Shown here one piece after another: positions 1 through 7,842 of a stretch of 64,000 nt of DNA. Under the pieces are notes generated by a model that saw nothing but the letters and a program-made list of their open reading frames with translations, ran no database searches and was not told the DNA's origin. Origin of the DNA: Bacillus sp. Marseille-Q3570 (lineage in GTDB: Bacteria; Bacillota; Bacilli; Bacillales; Fictibacillaceae); the NCBI RefSeq assembly GCF_946151055.1, contig NZ_CAMGYZ010000002.1, positions 372,001 to 436,000 on the forward strand, in the 5' to 3' direction. Each line of letters starts with the position of its first letter. Position 1 is the stretch's first letter. The position numbers were made by a program, and so were the translations under genes.

Positions 1-120
1 ATCTTCATGAAATACATAGAAAAGGATTGTATTAAGAAAATTATGAAATCTATTCGATTATAACATATACAATTCTACAGTATTTTCTAGAACTGGGATT
101 CTGGAATTCGTATATCTATC

Positions 121-154
121 AAAAAGACCTGCTGTATTGAACGACAGCAGGTCT
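121..154 (-). terminator. Intrinsic terminator of the gluconate operon
   Basis: AGACCTGCTGT and ACAGCAGGTCT form a perfect 11-bp stem with an 8-nt loop, followed on the minus strand by a T run. It lies just after the stop of the gluconate kinase gene and probably ends the gnd-gntP-gntK transcript. Confidence 0.85.
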
Positions 155-165
155 CAATATTATGC

Positions 166-1713
166 TTATTTAGGTTTCACATGTTTGTTTTGAAAAACGG
201 CTATCGCATCATATTCATCCGTCAGCTTTCTCGAGACACGGATGAAAATCGGCATCAGCTCATTATAGATTTCTGCATGTTCAGGGTCAGGTGTATGCTG
301 ATGCACCGAGCCGACCATTGTTTTCACATGCTCTAAGGAATCGATTTTCCCTTGTGCATACATACCTAGAATCACTGCACCAAGACAAGAGCTTTCATGG
401 CTTTCAGGGACGAAGACTTCCTGGTCGAAAATGTCAGCAAGCATTTGTCTCCATAACGGTGAACGTGCGAAGCCCCCTGTCGCCTGGATCCTTTTCGGCA
501 TGCCGATCAATTCTTTCAAGGCAAGCATCACAGAGTGCAGATTGAACACGATTCCCTCTAATACAGCTCGAATCATGTGTTCTTTTCCGTGATGTAAAGC
601 AAGCCCGAAGAATGAACCTCTTGCATTCGCATTCCATAACGGTGCCCGTTCTCCACTCAAATAGGGATGGAACAATAATCCATCAGCTCCCGGCTTCACA
701 TTCGCCGCAATTCCAGTCAACACTTCGTATGGATCCACGCCAAGGCGTCTTGCTGATTCGATCTCCGCTCCACATATTTCATCTTTCAACCAACGGAACG
801 TCATTCCTCCGTTATTGACTGGCCCACCGATTATCCATAGATCTTCAGTAAGCGCATAACAGAATGTACGTCCTTTTGGATCGGTCACTGGCGCTTTTGC
901 TGCCGTTCTGATCGCTCCACTTGTCCCGATCGTAACCGCTACAGCTCCTGGCTCGATCGCATTAACTCCCAGATTGGATAACACGCCGTCACTGGCTCCG
1001 ACAATGAATGGAGTGGATGGACCGATGCCGAGAACCTCTGCATATTTTCCATCAAGCCCATCGATCGCCTTTGTAGTCGGTACTGGTTCAGATAGCTGAA
1101 CTGCTGTTATACCAGCAACTTCAAGGGCCTCAGCATCCCATGCCAGACTTTCCAGATTGAAAAGACCAGTAGCGGAGGCAACGGAATGGTCAACAACGAA
1201 TATATTGAATAACTTTTTAAATACATATTCTTTGATTGAAATGAATTTTGAAGTTTTCTCAAATAGCTCTGGATATTCCTCTTTCAGCCACATAAGCTTC
1301 ACAAGAGGCGACATAGGATGGATCGGTGTACCTGTCCTTCTGTAAATGTCATGCCCTGTAGAGCTCGACTTCAATTTTTCCGCCCATTTTGAACTTCGGG
1401 TATCTGCCCATGTAATGCATTCCGTAAGCGGTGATCCAACTTCATCGACAGCAATCAAACTATGCATGGCGGAACTGAACGAAATGAATCCAATCTTATT
1501 CCCATCTATTTCACTTTTTTCTATAGCTGTTCGGATGCTCATCAACACAGCCTGAAAGATTTCTTCAGGATCCTGTACGGCGGCCGATACCTCAGGTGTG
1601 TGTAAAGGATATTCCACATTGTGCAATCCCTTTACCTCACCTTCTGCATCATATACGACTGCTTTTGTACTGGTTGTACCTATGTCGACTCCTACATACC
1701 ATTCTTGTTGCAT
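166..1713 (-). CDS. gntK: Gluconate kinase (FGGY family)
   Basis: Cytoplasmic kinase expected to phosphorylate D-gluconate to 6-phosphogluconate. The 515-residue protein starts with the FGGY nucleotide-binding signature (VGVDIGTTSTKAV, residues 6-18), has GASDG and GTSGAIR motifs in the middle, and an ATGGFARSPLWRQ motif near residue 415, all usual for gluconate/xylulose-type kinases of about 510 residues. I chose the ATG at 1713 because AAAGGACG precedes it; an in-frame extension of 25 residues upstream lacks a ribosome site and overlaps gntP. It is last in an operon with permease and 6-phosphogluconate dehydrogenase, which points to gluconate rather than a pentulose. Confidence 0.9.
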   Translation of the reverse strand: MQQEWYVGVDIGTTSTKAVVYDAEGEVKGLHNVEYPLHTPEVSAAVQDPEEIFQAVLMSIRTAIEKSEIDGNKIGFISFSSAMHSLIAVDEVGSPLTECITWADTRSSKWAEKLKSSSTGHDIYRRTGTPIHPMSPLVKLMWLKEEYPELFEKTSKFISIKEYVFKKLFNIFVVDHSVASATGLFNLESLAWDAEALEVAGITAVQLSEPVPTTKAIDGLDGKYAEVLGIGPSTPFIVGASDGVLSNLGVNAIEPGAVAVTIGTSGAIRTAAKAPVTDPKGRTFCYALTEDLWIIGGPVNNGGMTFRWLKDEICGAEIESARRLGVDPYEVLTGIAANVKPGADGLLFHPYLSGERAPLWNANARGSFFGLALHHGKEHMIRAVLEGIVFNLHSVMLALKELIGMPKRIQATGGFARSPLWRQMLADIFDQEVFVPESHESSCLGAVILGMYAQGKIDSLEHVKTMVGSVHQHTPDPEHAEIYNELMPIFIRVSRKLTDEYDAIAVFQNKHVKPK

Positions 1714-1738
1714 GATTAATAACGTCCTTTCAGTTCCA

Positions 1739-3085
1739 TTAAATGAAGATTCCGATTGTGAAGGCGACTGCAAATCCGACAAGTGCAATAAGAGTCTCCA
1801 TCACTGTCCATGAGCGTAATGTATCTTTCACATCCAGACCGAAATAGCGATTGACGAGCCAGAAACCACTGTCATTTACATGGGATAGAATCGTGGCACC
1901 AGCTGCAATGGAGATGACCATAAGTCCAAGCACCGGCCCTCCCAATCCTAGTGAATCGATGATCGGTGACATGATTCCTGCCGCGGTGATCATTGAGACA
2001 GTAGCAGAACCTTGTGCAACACGGACAAATGCAGCGATCAGGAATGCTAGCAGTAACGGTGGTAATGATGATCCAGCCATCATTTCACCCAATACATCAC
2101 CTACACCTGAATCAATCAGGATTTGTTTGAAAACTCCACCTGCACCGGTTACAAGAATGATGATACCAGCTGGTTCAAGTGCTTTGGTAGCAATCTGTTG
2201 CACTTCATCCTTCGAATACCCTTTTCGGATCCCAAGAATATAAAACGCAAGAACTGTTGCGATGATCAGTGCGACAAATGGATGCCCTAAGAACGTCAAG
2301 AATTCACGGATGTTATTTCCTTCTGGAAGCAGTACCCCTGAAAACGTATTCAAAAGGATCAATACGAGTGGAATCAGAATCAGACTTGCTACTGTTCCAA
2401 AACCAGGGAGCTCCCGATCATAGTGTCTTTCTTCAAGTTCAATATATTCTGGAACTTTGACATGGATCTTTTTCGCTATATATTTACCGAAGATCGGTCC
2501 AGCAATGATCATAGCAGGAAGACCTGCCAGGATACCGAATAAGATGACCCAACCGATATCTGCTCCGACTAGTTCAGCAACCGCAATCGGTCCTGGAGTC
2601 GGTGGGACAAAGCTATGTGTAACCGCAAGACCGGCAAGCAATGGAATTCCATAGAATAAGAGCGATTTCCCTGTTTTTTTGGCCAATCCGTATACAATTG
2701 GAACTAAGATGATGAAACCGACATCAAAAAATACGGGTATGGCGACAATGAAGCCTGTGACACTCAATGCCCATTGCGCTCTGCTCTCACCAAACTTTTT
2801 AATAAGCGTTTGAGCTAGTCGTTCTGCTCCACCGGAAACCTCGAGCATCTGTCCGAACATCGCTCCAAGCCCGACGACGACGGCTACGAAACCTAACGTA
2901 CCGCCCATCCCTTCTTGAATCGAACCGATTATATCACTTAATTTCATGTCAGCGCCGATTCCGACAAGAATACTGACGATCAATAGCGCGACAAATGCTT
3001 GAAGCTTCGTTCTCATGACTAAGAATAGTAAAACGATGATCCCTAATAATGCGACTAAAATCAATCCTGCTCCTGACATCTCCAT
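1739..3085 (-). CDS. gntP: Gluconate:H+ symporter, GntP family
   Basis: Membrane permease expected to import gluconate. About 448 residues, almost entirely hydrophobic, with 12 or more predicted membrane segments and the GntP-family motifs PPTPGPIAVAELVGADIG (about residue 160) and VAQGSATVSMITAAGI (about residue 360). A paralogue at 16141-17511 has the same layout. The start is uncertain: the ATG at 3085 lines up with the paralogue start, but the ATG at 3079 has better spacing to the GGGGG ribosome site. It lies between gnd (17 nt upstream) and gntK (25 nt downstream), so it is co-transcribed. Confidence 0.88.
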   Translation of the reverse strand: MEMSGAGLILVALLGIIVLLFLVMRTKLQAFVALLIVSILVGIGADMKLSDIIGSIQEGMGGTLGFVAVVVGLGAMFGQMLEVSGGAERLAQTLIKKFGESRAQWALSVTGFIVAIPVFFDVGFIILVPIVYGLAKKTGKSLLFYGIPLLAGLAVTHSFVPPTPGPIAVAELVGADIGWVILFGILAGLPAMIIAGPIFGKYIAKKIHVKVPEYIELEERHYDRELPGFGTVASLILIPLVLILLNTFSGVLLPEGNNIREFLTFLGHPFVALIIATVLAFYILGIRKGYSKDEVQQIATKALEPAGIIILVTGAGGVFKQILIDSGVGDVLGEMMAGSSLPPLLLAFLIAAFVRVAQGSATVSMITAAGIMSPIIDSLGLGGPVLGLMVISIAAGATILSHVNDSGFWLVNRYFGLDVKDTLRSWTVMETLIALVGFAVAFTIGIFI

Positions 3086-3102
3086 TTCCCCCAATCGAAA
3101 AT

Positions 3103-3999
3103 TTATTTCTTCACGACATCGTGTCCGCCAAACTCGTTTCGTAGAGCAGCGACAACTTTACCTGCAAATGTATCTTCTTCTAAAGAACGGTAACGCATCA
3201 TCAATGAAAGTGCGATGACCGGTGCAGCTGTTTGAAGGTCAAGTGCTGTTTCCACCGTCCATTTCCCTTCACCGGAGGAGTGCATGACACCACGGATGTC
3301 ATCCAGCTTTTCGTCTTTCGAAAATGCATTTTCCGTAAGTTCCATGAGCCAGGAACGAATGACGGATCCGTTGTTCCAAACTCTTGATACACCTTCGTAA
3401 TCGTAATCGAATGGACTTTTTTCAAGGATATCGAACCCTTCAGCGATCGCTTGCATCATGCCGTATTCGATTCCGTTATGAATCATCTTCAAGAAGTGGC
3501 CGCTCCCTGATTTCCCTGTGTAAAGAAAGCCATTTTCAACTGTCACTTCATCAAAGACAGATTCTAATCGTTTGAACGCAGTTTCATTCCCGCCGACCAT
3601 CATGCATGCGCCGTTTCTTGCTCCGCCGACACCACCGCTTGTTCCGACATCCAAGAAATGGATACCCTTCTCACTTAATGCTTCAGCCCTTTTTACAGAT
3701 TCCTTGTAATTCGTGTTTCCACCATCAATGATGATGTCTTCTGGGTCCAGCAATTCACCTAATTCAGAAATGACAGATTCCGTAATTTCTCCAGCTGGAA
3801 CCATGATCCAGACCGCTCGTGGTTTTACAAGGTTTTCAACCAGTTCCTTTATGGAAGCATGTCCTTGACCACCTTCTGCTTCAAATGAATCACGAGTCGA
3901 TGCGTTCACATCAAAAGCATGTACATGATGGTTGTGGTCAATCAAATTCAAACCGAGGTTGTACCCCATTTTTCCTAGACCAATTAAACCTATTTGCAT
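3103..3999 (-). CDS. gnd: 6-phosphogluconate dehydrogenase, short (YqeC-like) form
   Basis: Oxidatively decarboxylates 6-phosphogluconate to ribulose 5-phosphate. The 298-residue protein has an N-terminal dinucleotide-binding motif (IGLIGLGKMGYNLG, residues 3-16), the substrate motif DVGTSGGVGGARNGACMMVGG around residue 115, and SGSGHFLKMIHNGIEYGMMQ with the catalytic Lys near residue 165. About 300 residues is the length of the short, YqeC-type enzymes, not the 470-residue form. The ATG at 3999 follows GGAGG; a longer upstream frame has no ribosome site. It is the first gene of the operon, reading away from the rpiR-type regulator. Confidence 0.9.
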   Translation of the reverse strand: MQIGLIGLGKMGYNLGLNLIDHNHHVHAFDVNASTRDSFEAEGGQGHASIKELVENLVKPRAVWIMVPAGEITESVISELGELLDPEDIIIDGGNTNYKESVKRAEALSEKGIHFLDVGTSGGVGGARNGACMMVGGNETAFKRLESVFDEVTVENGFLYTGKSGSGHFLKMIHNGIEYGMMQAIAEGFDILEKSPFDYDYEGVSRVWNNGSVIRSWLMELTENAFSKDEKLDDIRGVMHSSGEGKWTVETALDLQTAAPVIALSLMMRYRSLEEDTFAGKVVAALRNEFGGHDVVKK

Positions 4000-4039
4000 A
4001 TTAAAACCTCCAGTGATGATAATGATGAATGACTTGTTG

Positions 4040-4135
4040 TGAAAAATTATTTCTTTTGTCACCAATTATACAAAAATATTTTTTCTTTTCAACCGCTTTC
4101 ATGAAATTTTTTTTCGTATTACAATGGTATATAAT
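4040..4135. promoter_or_regulatory. Divergent gnd/rpiR control region: paired operator-like sites and a cre-like site
   Basis: Two sites with identical layout, GAAA-N5-TTTC, lie at 4041-4053 and 4103-4115. A perfect palindrome TTTCATGAAA is at 4097-4106. TTCAACCGCTTTCA at 4088-4101 fits the CcpA cre pattern TGNAANCGNTNNCA except for one base. A -10-like TATAAT is at 4130-4135 before rpiR. I infer RpiR binding at the paired sites and carbon catabolite control; neither is proven by sequence alone. Confidence 0.5.
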
Positions 4136-4165
4136 AGTAATAGCAGTTTTGAAAGGAGAACGACT

Positions 4166-5026
4166 TTGAGTAAAGATCAACAGCAACAACATTGTATTCC
4201 GCGAATCCGTTCGTTTTATAACAGGTTCAGTGAAAAAGAAAAGATGATCGCTGATTATATTTTGAACAATCCAGAGCACATCATCCATTCGACGATCAGT
4301 CAAATAGCCGATGATCTGCAAGTTGCTGAAGCGACCGTATTCCGCTTTTGCAAACGGATCGGGTTCAAAGGCTATCAAGCCATGAAGATCGCACTGGCTT
4401 CTGAAATCGTGAACCCTGTCAAGGATATTCATGAAACCATTAACGAAACAGATAATGAGAAAGAGGTTGCGCAAAAAATTTTTCGGTCAAATATAAGGAC
4501 GCTTGAGGAAACCACTCACATATTGGAACAGGAACAATATCAAAAGGCGGTTGAACTGATTATTGGAGCTAACAAAGTGGAATTCTACGGAAATGGAGGT
4601 TCAGGGATCGTTGCCATGGATGCTCATCACAAGTTTTTACGCAGCGGCATCCCATCTGCCGCCTATTCGGATTCACACTTACAGCTGATGGCGGCGTCCC
4701 AACTGACTGACAAGGACGTCATCATGTTCATTTCCCATTCCGGAACGAATAAGGATTTGTTGGATGTATTGGAGGTTGCCCAACAGAACAAGGTGAAGAT
4801 GATCGGGATCACTACACTTGCTAAATCTCCTTTAGGACAGAAAGTCGATGTCCCTCTTTTTACGACATCAGAGGAAACCGACTACCGATCTGAGGCATTG
4901 GCATCGAGGATTGCACAGTTGAGCATCATTGACGCCTTATTTGTGAATGTGATGATGAAAACAAAGGAAACGTCACAGGAATCATTGAACAAGATGAGGA
5001 AAGCGATTTCGTTGAAAAGGATTTGA
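4166..5026 (+). CDS. RpiR/MurR-family transcriptional regulator of the gluconate operon
   Basis: DNA-binding regulator with an N-terminal RpiR helix-turn-helix (residues about 1-77; ISQIADDLQVAEATVFRFCKRIGFKGYQ is the recognition region) and a C-terminal SIS sugar-phosphate-binding domain (FYGNGGSGIVAMDAHHKFLRSG and MFISHSGTNKDLLD). The 286-residue product is typical in size. I chose the TTG at 4166 because GAAAGGAG stands 7-8 nt upstream; an ATG at 4124 has no ribosome site and overlaps the -10. It is divergent from gnd-gntP-gntK, so it probably senses a gluconate-pathway phosphate such as 6-phosphogluconate. It replaces the GntR regulator of the B. subtilis gnt operon. Confidence 0.85.
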   Translation: MSKDQQQQHCIPRIRSFYNRFSEKEKMIADYILNNPEHIIHSTISQIADDLQVAEATVFRFCKRIGFKGYQAMKIALASEIVNPVKDIHETINETDNEKEVAQKIFRSNIRTLEETTHILEQEQYQKAVELIIGANKVEFYGNGGSGIVAMDAHHKFLRSGIPSAAYSDSHLQLMAASQLTDKDVIMFISHSGTNKDLLDVLEVAQQNKVKMIGITTLAKSPLGQKVDVPLFTTSEETDYRSEALASRIAQLSIIDALFVNVMMKTKETSQESLNKMRKAISLKRI

Positions 5027-5082
5027 ATCTGGAGGTTGTTGAAATCGGAGGACATGTGAGGGAAAAAACTATTCAGATCAAA

Positions 5083-5219
5083 AATTAGAGGACATCTGTT
5101 CCGTTATCTCTGAAAAATAGTTATGATTTGAAAATTAGAGGACAACCGTTCCGCTATTTGGGTGAAAATACAGCTTTTTAGGAGCGTATTACCCAAATAA
5201 GGTCTCTGGTGTCCTCTAA
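5083..5219. repeat. 85-nt hairpin element (copy 1) with an extra half copy
   Basis: Positions 5135-5219 form an imperfect inverted repeat: outer arms TTAGAGGACA/TGTCCTCTAA (10 bp), a 10-nt internal mismatch, then TATTTGGGT/ACCCAAATA (9 bp). A lone left arm of the same kind begins near 5084. It lies between the convergent ends of the rpiR-type gene and the small charged-protein gene. Copies of exactly the same length are at 28193-28277, 44345-44429 and 51404-51488. Confidence 0.75.
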
Positions 5220-5232
5220 ATCGAATCAAGCT

Positions 5233-5427
5233 TCATTCATTCTTCCGATAGTGTTTTTCACTTGATGAATCATCTTTTGATTTATGCTTCTTCTTTTCTT
5301 CTCTTATTTCTTGTTTCTGATCTTCTACAGGCATCGGATCTACTGTTTCATCTTCATGAAGCGTGTGATCCGGTTCCTTTTTATTCGGACTCTTTCTATT
5401 CTTTCTATTCTTTTTATCAGTACTCAT
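5233..5427 (-). CDS. Small highly charged hypothetical protein
   Basis: A 64-residue, very hydrophilic protein rich in Lys, Glu and Asp, with no membrane segment or cysteine; likely disordered. The ATG at 5427 has an excellent ribosome site (AAAGGAGGT), and this decides the start over a GTG/ATG further upstream. A GTTTGA-N14-GGAAAT pair upstream faintly resembles a sigma-B promoter. I do not recognise the family; the composition resembles small stress-related proteins of Bacillus, but no function can be assigned. Confidence 0.65.
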   Translation of the reverse strand: MSTDKKNRKNRKSPNKKEPDHTLHEDETVDPMPVEDQKQEIREEKKKHKSKDDSSSEKHYRKNE

Positions 5428-5518
5428 AGGATTACCTCCTTTTAGCACTACATTTCCGTTCTGCCGATGTTTCAAACGTCCACAATCATTTTATCCATGT
5501 AATTAAATTTAATACTTT

Positions 5519-6058
5519 TTATAATATATCAGTTAGTTCGGTATCGGAATAAATCGAAATCAAGACAATCGCTTTCTTATCTCCGGTGTTTTTCACGAAA
5601 TGCGGAACACTTGCATTCCAGCTGAATGAATCACCTTCTTCTACAATGACGGAATCTTCCCCTTGTTCAGCCAGAACCTTTCCTTCCAATACAAGATGGC
5701 ATTCTTCTCCTTCATGAGAATGAGGTTCTCCGATGGAGGCACCCGGCGGAAATTCTACAATCATCATCCTAAGTCCGCCCTTTGAAGTCAAATGTTCAAT
5801 CTTCAAGTTATTGAAAGAAGAGCTGTTTCTTCCATTTTTCCGTACAACACGCATATGTTGTTTTTTCTCTAGCAGCAAGTAAGGTAGAGGAACACTCAGA
5901 AACCCAGCGATTGTACTGAGTGTACTGATGGATGGTGATGTGTTATTGTTTTCAACATTGCTTAAGAACCCTTTTGAGAGGCCTGTCCCCTCGGACATTT
6001 GAGCAATTGTGATTTTCTTTCTGTTTCTTATTGAGCGGATCTTTGTACCAATATCCAA
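5519..6058 (-). CDS. XRE-family regulator with C-terminal cupin domain
   Basis: Transcriptional regulator of about 179 residues. An N-terminal HTH_3/XRE domain (GTKIRSIRNRKKITIAQMSE then GLSKGFLSNVENNNTSPSIS) occupies residues 3-60, and a cupin_2 beta-barrel covers the second half (PHSHEGEECHLVLEGK, GDSFSWNASVPHFVKN), with His residues that could bind a metal. Such proteins control amino-acid, polyamine or stress genes. The TTG at 6058 follows AGGGGTGAT; an ATG 24 nt upstream lacks a ribosome site. It is divergent from the dioxygenase-DoxX pair about 300 bp away and may regulate it, but the target cannot be read from the sequence. Confidence 0.82.
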   Translation of the reverse strand: MDIGTKIRSIRNRKKITIAQMSEGTGLSKGFLSNVENNNTSPSISTLSTIAGFLSVPLPYLLLEKKQHMRVVRKNGRNSSSFNNLKIEHLTSKGGLRMMIVEFPPGASIGEPHSHEGEECHLVLEGKVLAEQGEDSVIVEEGDSFSWNASVPHFVKNTGDKKAIVLISIYSDTELTDIL

Positions 6059-6117
6059 CTTAATCACCCCTGAAGTTTCCATTTAAAAAACTTATTTCTA
6101 TATTAGCAAAAAAAGGT

Positions 6118-6146
6118 TTGACAATCCACTACAGCTATTGTTATCT
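6118..6146 (+). promoter_or_regulatory. Putative sigma-A promoter of the dioxygenase-DoxX genes
   Basis: TTGACA at 6118-6123 and TTATCT at 6141-6146 are 17 nt apart. The leader to the dioxygenase start would be about 210 nt; no hairpin regulator is evident there. The rest of 6059-6363 shows no convincing gene. Confidence 0.45.
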
Positions 6147-6363
6147 TATAAGTAACTATTATTCATATTAATAAACTATTAAACATTCTTTTTTACCCCC
6201 TTGTTTACCAATAAGGATATTTTATATTTATATGAATATCCCCGCTATGCACAAGTACCTAATTTTGATCTCCTAGCAGGTCATATTATTTCATTGAAGA
6301 AGCCACAAGGTAATACACAAGGCTATGCACTGTGGGAAAAATGGAAAAAGGAGGAATGTTACG

Positions 6364-7155
6364 ATGATGCCATCTTTATTTATTGCTCATGGAGCACCTC
6401 TTCTGGCGATTGAAAATAATGCGTATACACAGTTTTTACAAGAATTAGGTAAGACGATGGCAAAACCGAAAGCTATTATATTGTTTTCAGCACACTGGGA
6501 ATCATCTATTCAAAAAGTTAGTAAGGTAGATAAGTTTGAGACGATATATGACTTCAATGGATTTCCTGAAGCGTTATATCGCATCAATTATCCTGCTGAA
6601 GGAAGCGAGGATGTTACACAGGAAATCATAGAATCCTTCGCTAGAGAGGGAGTTCCTTTTGATGTTGAAGAAAAACGCGGGTTGGATCATGGAGCTTGGG
6701 TTGTCCTCAAGATACTTTATCCTGATGCAGATATTCCCGTCATCTCAATGTCGGTAAACCCACGCCTTACACCTGGACAACAATATGAAATCGGTAGGAC
6801 ACTATCACAATTAAGAGAAAAAGATATTTTGATCATCGCGAGTGGAGGTACGGTCCATAATCTCCGGGTATTGAAGATGACAAGCGATGATGGATCTGTG
6901 GATCAGTGGGCGTTTGATTTTGATGAGTGGCTTGAACGTCATCTGAAAAGTTGGGACCTGGAATCACTGTTCAACTACAACTCGTTAGCGCCTGCTGCTG
7001 ATTCCGCTGTACCACCATACGGGAACGAACACTTTATCCCACTCTTTTATGCCATGGGTGCAGCAGATCACGAGAAGAGTGCCGAATTATTACATCGAAG
7101 TTATCGGTATGGAAACCTTAGTCATAGTGTATGGCAATTCGGAGAATCAAAATAG
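6364..7155 (+). CDS. LigB/DODA-type extradiol ring-cleavage dioxygenase
   Basis: Predicted metal-dependent dioxygenase of the YgiD/DOPA-dioxygenase family, which cleaves catechol-type rings. The 263-residue protein has the family hallmarks with likely metal or acid/base histidines: SLFIAHGAP (residues 3-11), LFSAHWES (about 42-49), LDHGAWVVL (about 113-121) and SGGTVHNLR (about 160). Adjacent ATGs at 6364 and 6367 follow an AAGGAGG ribosome site. It is 28 nt upstream of a DoxX gene; in B. subtilis similar pairs (catDE, mhqNOP) detoxify catechols and quinones. A role in quinone/catechol stress is therefore inferred, with the substrate unknown. Confidence 0.85.
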   Translation: MMPSLFIAHGAPLLAIENNAYTQFLQELGKTMAKPKAIILFSAHWESSIQKVSKVDKFETIYDFNGFPEALYRINYPAEGSEDVTQEIIESFAREGVPFDVEEKRGLDHGAWVVLKILYPDADIPVISMSVNPRLTPGQQYEIGRTLSQLREKDILIIASGGTVHNLRVLKMTSDDGSVDQWAFDFDEWLERHLKSWDLESLFNYNSLAPAADSAVPPYGNEHFIPLFYAMGAADHEKSAELLHRSYRYGNLSHSVWQFGESK

Positions 7156-7183
7156 TTTCATAAAAAAATGGAGGGAAGAAATA

Positions 7184-7612
7184 ATGGAAAATAAATATGA
7201 AGTGAGTAGTTTGATTTTGAGGGTCATCTTAGGATTGACATTCTTCATTCATGGGCTGGCGAAATTTCAAGGCGGGATCGAAAATACAGTCGGTTGGTTC
7301 GGCAGCATCGGACTTCCTGGATTTCTGGCTTACGGTGTCGCATTATTAGAACTTGTCGGTGGAATCGCATTGGTCCTTGGGTTATTCAGCCGAGTTATTT
7401 CTGTCTTATTTGCTTTATTGATGGTTGGAGCAATCTTCAAAGTGAAATTGGCTGCAGGCTTTTTAGGAAATGGTCAGATGGCTGGGTATGAATTAGATCT
7501 AGCACTCTTAGCGATGGCAGTGGCTGTTGCAATCAATCACTCCAAAGCTTACTCACTTGATCAATTCATATTCAAAGGGAAAGAGACTGAAAACACAAGA
7601 TCGATGAATTGA
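7184..7612 (+). CDS. DoxX-family membrane protein (CatD/MhqP-like)
   Basis: A 142-residue integral membrane protein with four hydrophobic segments (residues about 12-30, 46-66, 70-90, 100-120) and the DoxX pattern LRVILGLTFFIHGLAKFQGG followed by GYGVALLELVGG-like sequence. CatD and MhqP of B. subtilis, the nearest relatives I know, sit next to ring-cleavage dioxygenases and are induced by catechol and quinones. The ATG at 7184 follows GGAGGGAAGAA. The gene is in an operon with the LigB-type dioxygenase and is followed at once by a strong hairpin. Confidence 0.82.
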   Translation: MENKYEVSSLILRVILGLTFFIHGLAKFQGGIENTVGWFGSIGLPGFLAYGVALLELVGGIALVLGLFSRVISVLFALLMVGAIFKVKLAAGFLGNGQMAGYELDLALLAMAVAVAINHSKAYSLDQFIFKGKETENTRSMN

Positions 7613-7632
7613 TTCGACAAAATGATAACTAA

Positions 7633-7730
7633 TAAAGAAAACTAAGGCAAAGCCAAGCCTTGGCGCAGGCTTTGCCTTAGTTGCGCTTATACTGAAGAAG
7701 TATTTGATACTTTCTTTAAGTATAAAAGAA
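7633..7730. repeat. Two-hairpin intergenic repeat (family A), also terminator for the DoxX gene
   Basis: CTAAGGCAAAGCC (7642-7654) and GGCTTTGCCTTAG (7668-7680) form a perfect 13-bp stem; a second small hairpin follows (GAAGTATTTGATACTTTC). The same layout, starting TAAAGAAAACT and ending TACTTTCTTTAAGT, recurs near 11470, 19908, 23793, 41585, 54689, 55494, 56066 and 62474. Confidence 0.75.
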
Positions 7731-7765
7731 AGGAACAGGTATCAGAACCCGTTCCTTCTTTAGTT
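7728..7765. terminator. Bidirectional terminator between DoxX and ABC permease genes
   Basis: AAAGGAACAGG and CCCGTTCCTTCTTT form a near-perfect stem with a short loop and T/A-rich flanks on both sides, placed between convergent transcripts. Confidence 0.6.
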
Positions 7766-7842
7766 TTTATCCCATGAGCCTGACTCGCTTTTCCTGCACG
7801 ACTGTCGCGAATTTCTTTCAAAGAAGCCTACCTAAAGAACTA

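Noticed and set aside
6201-6413. Open frame of 70 codons upstream of the dioxygenase gene
   Set aside because: It overlaps the dioxygenase start in another frame and covers its ribosome site; no ribosome site of its own and no recognisable domain.
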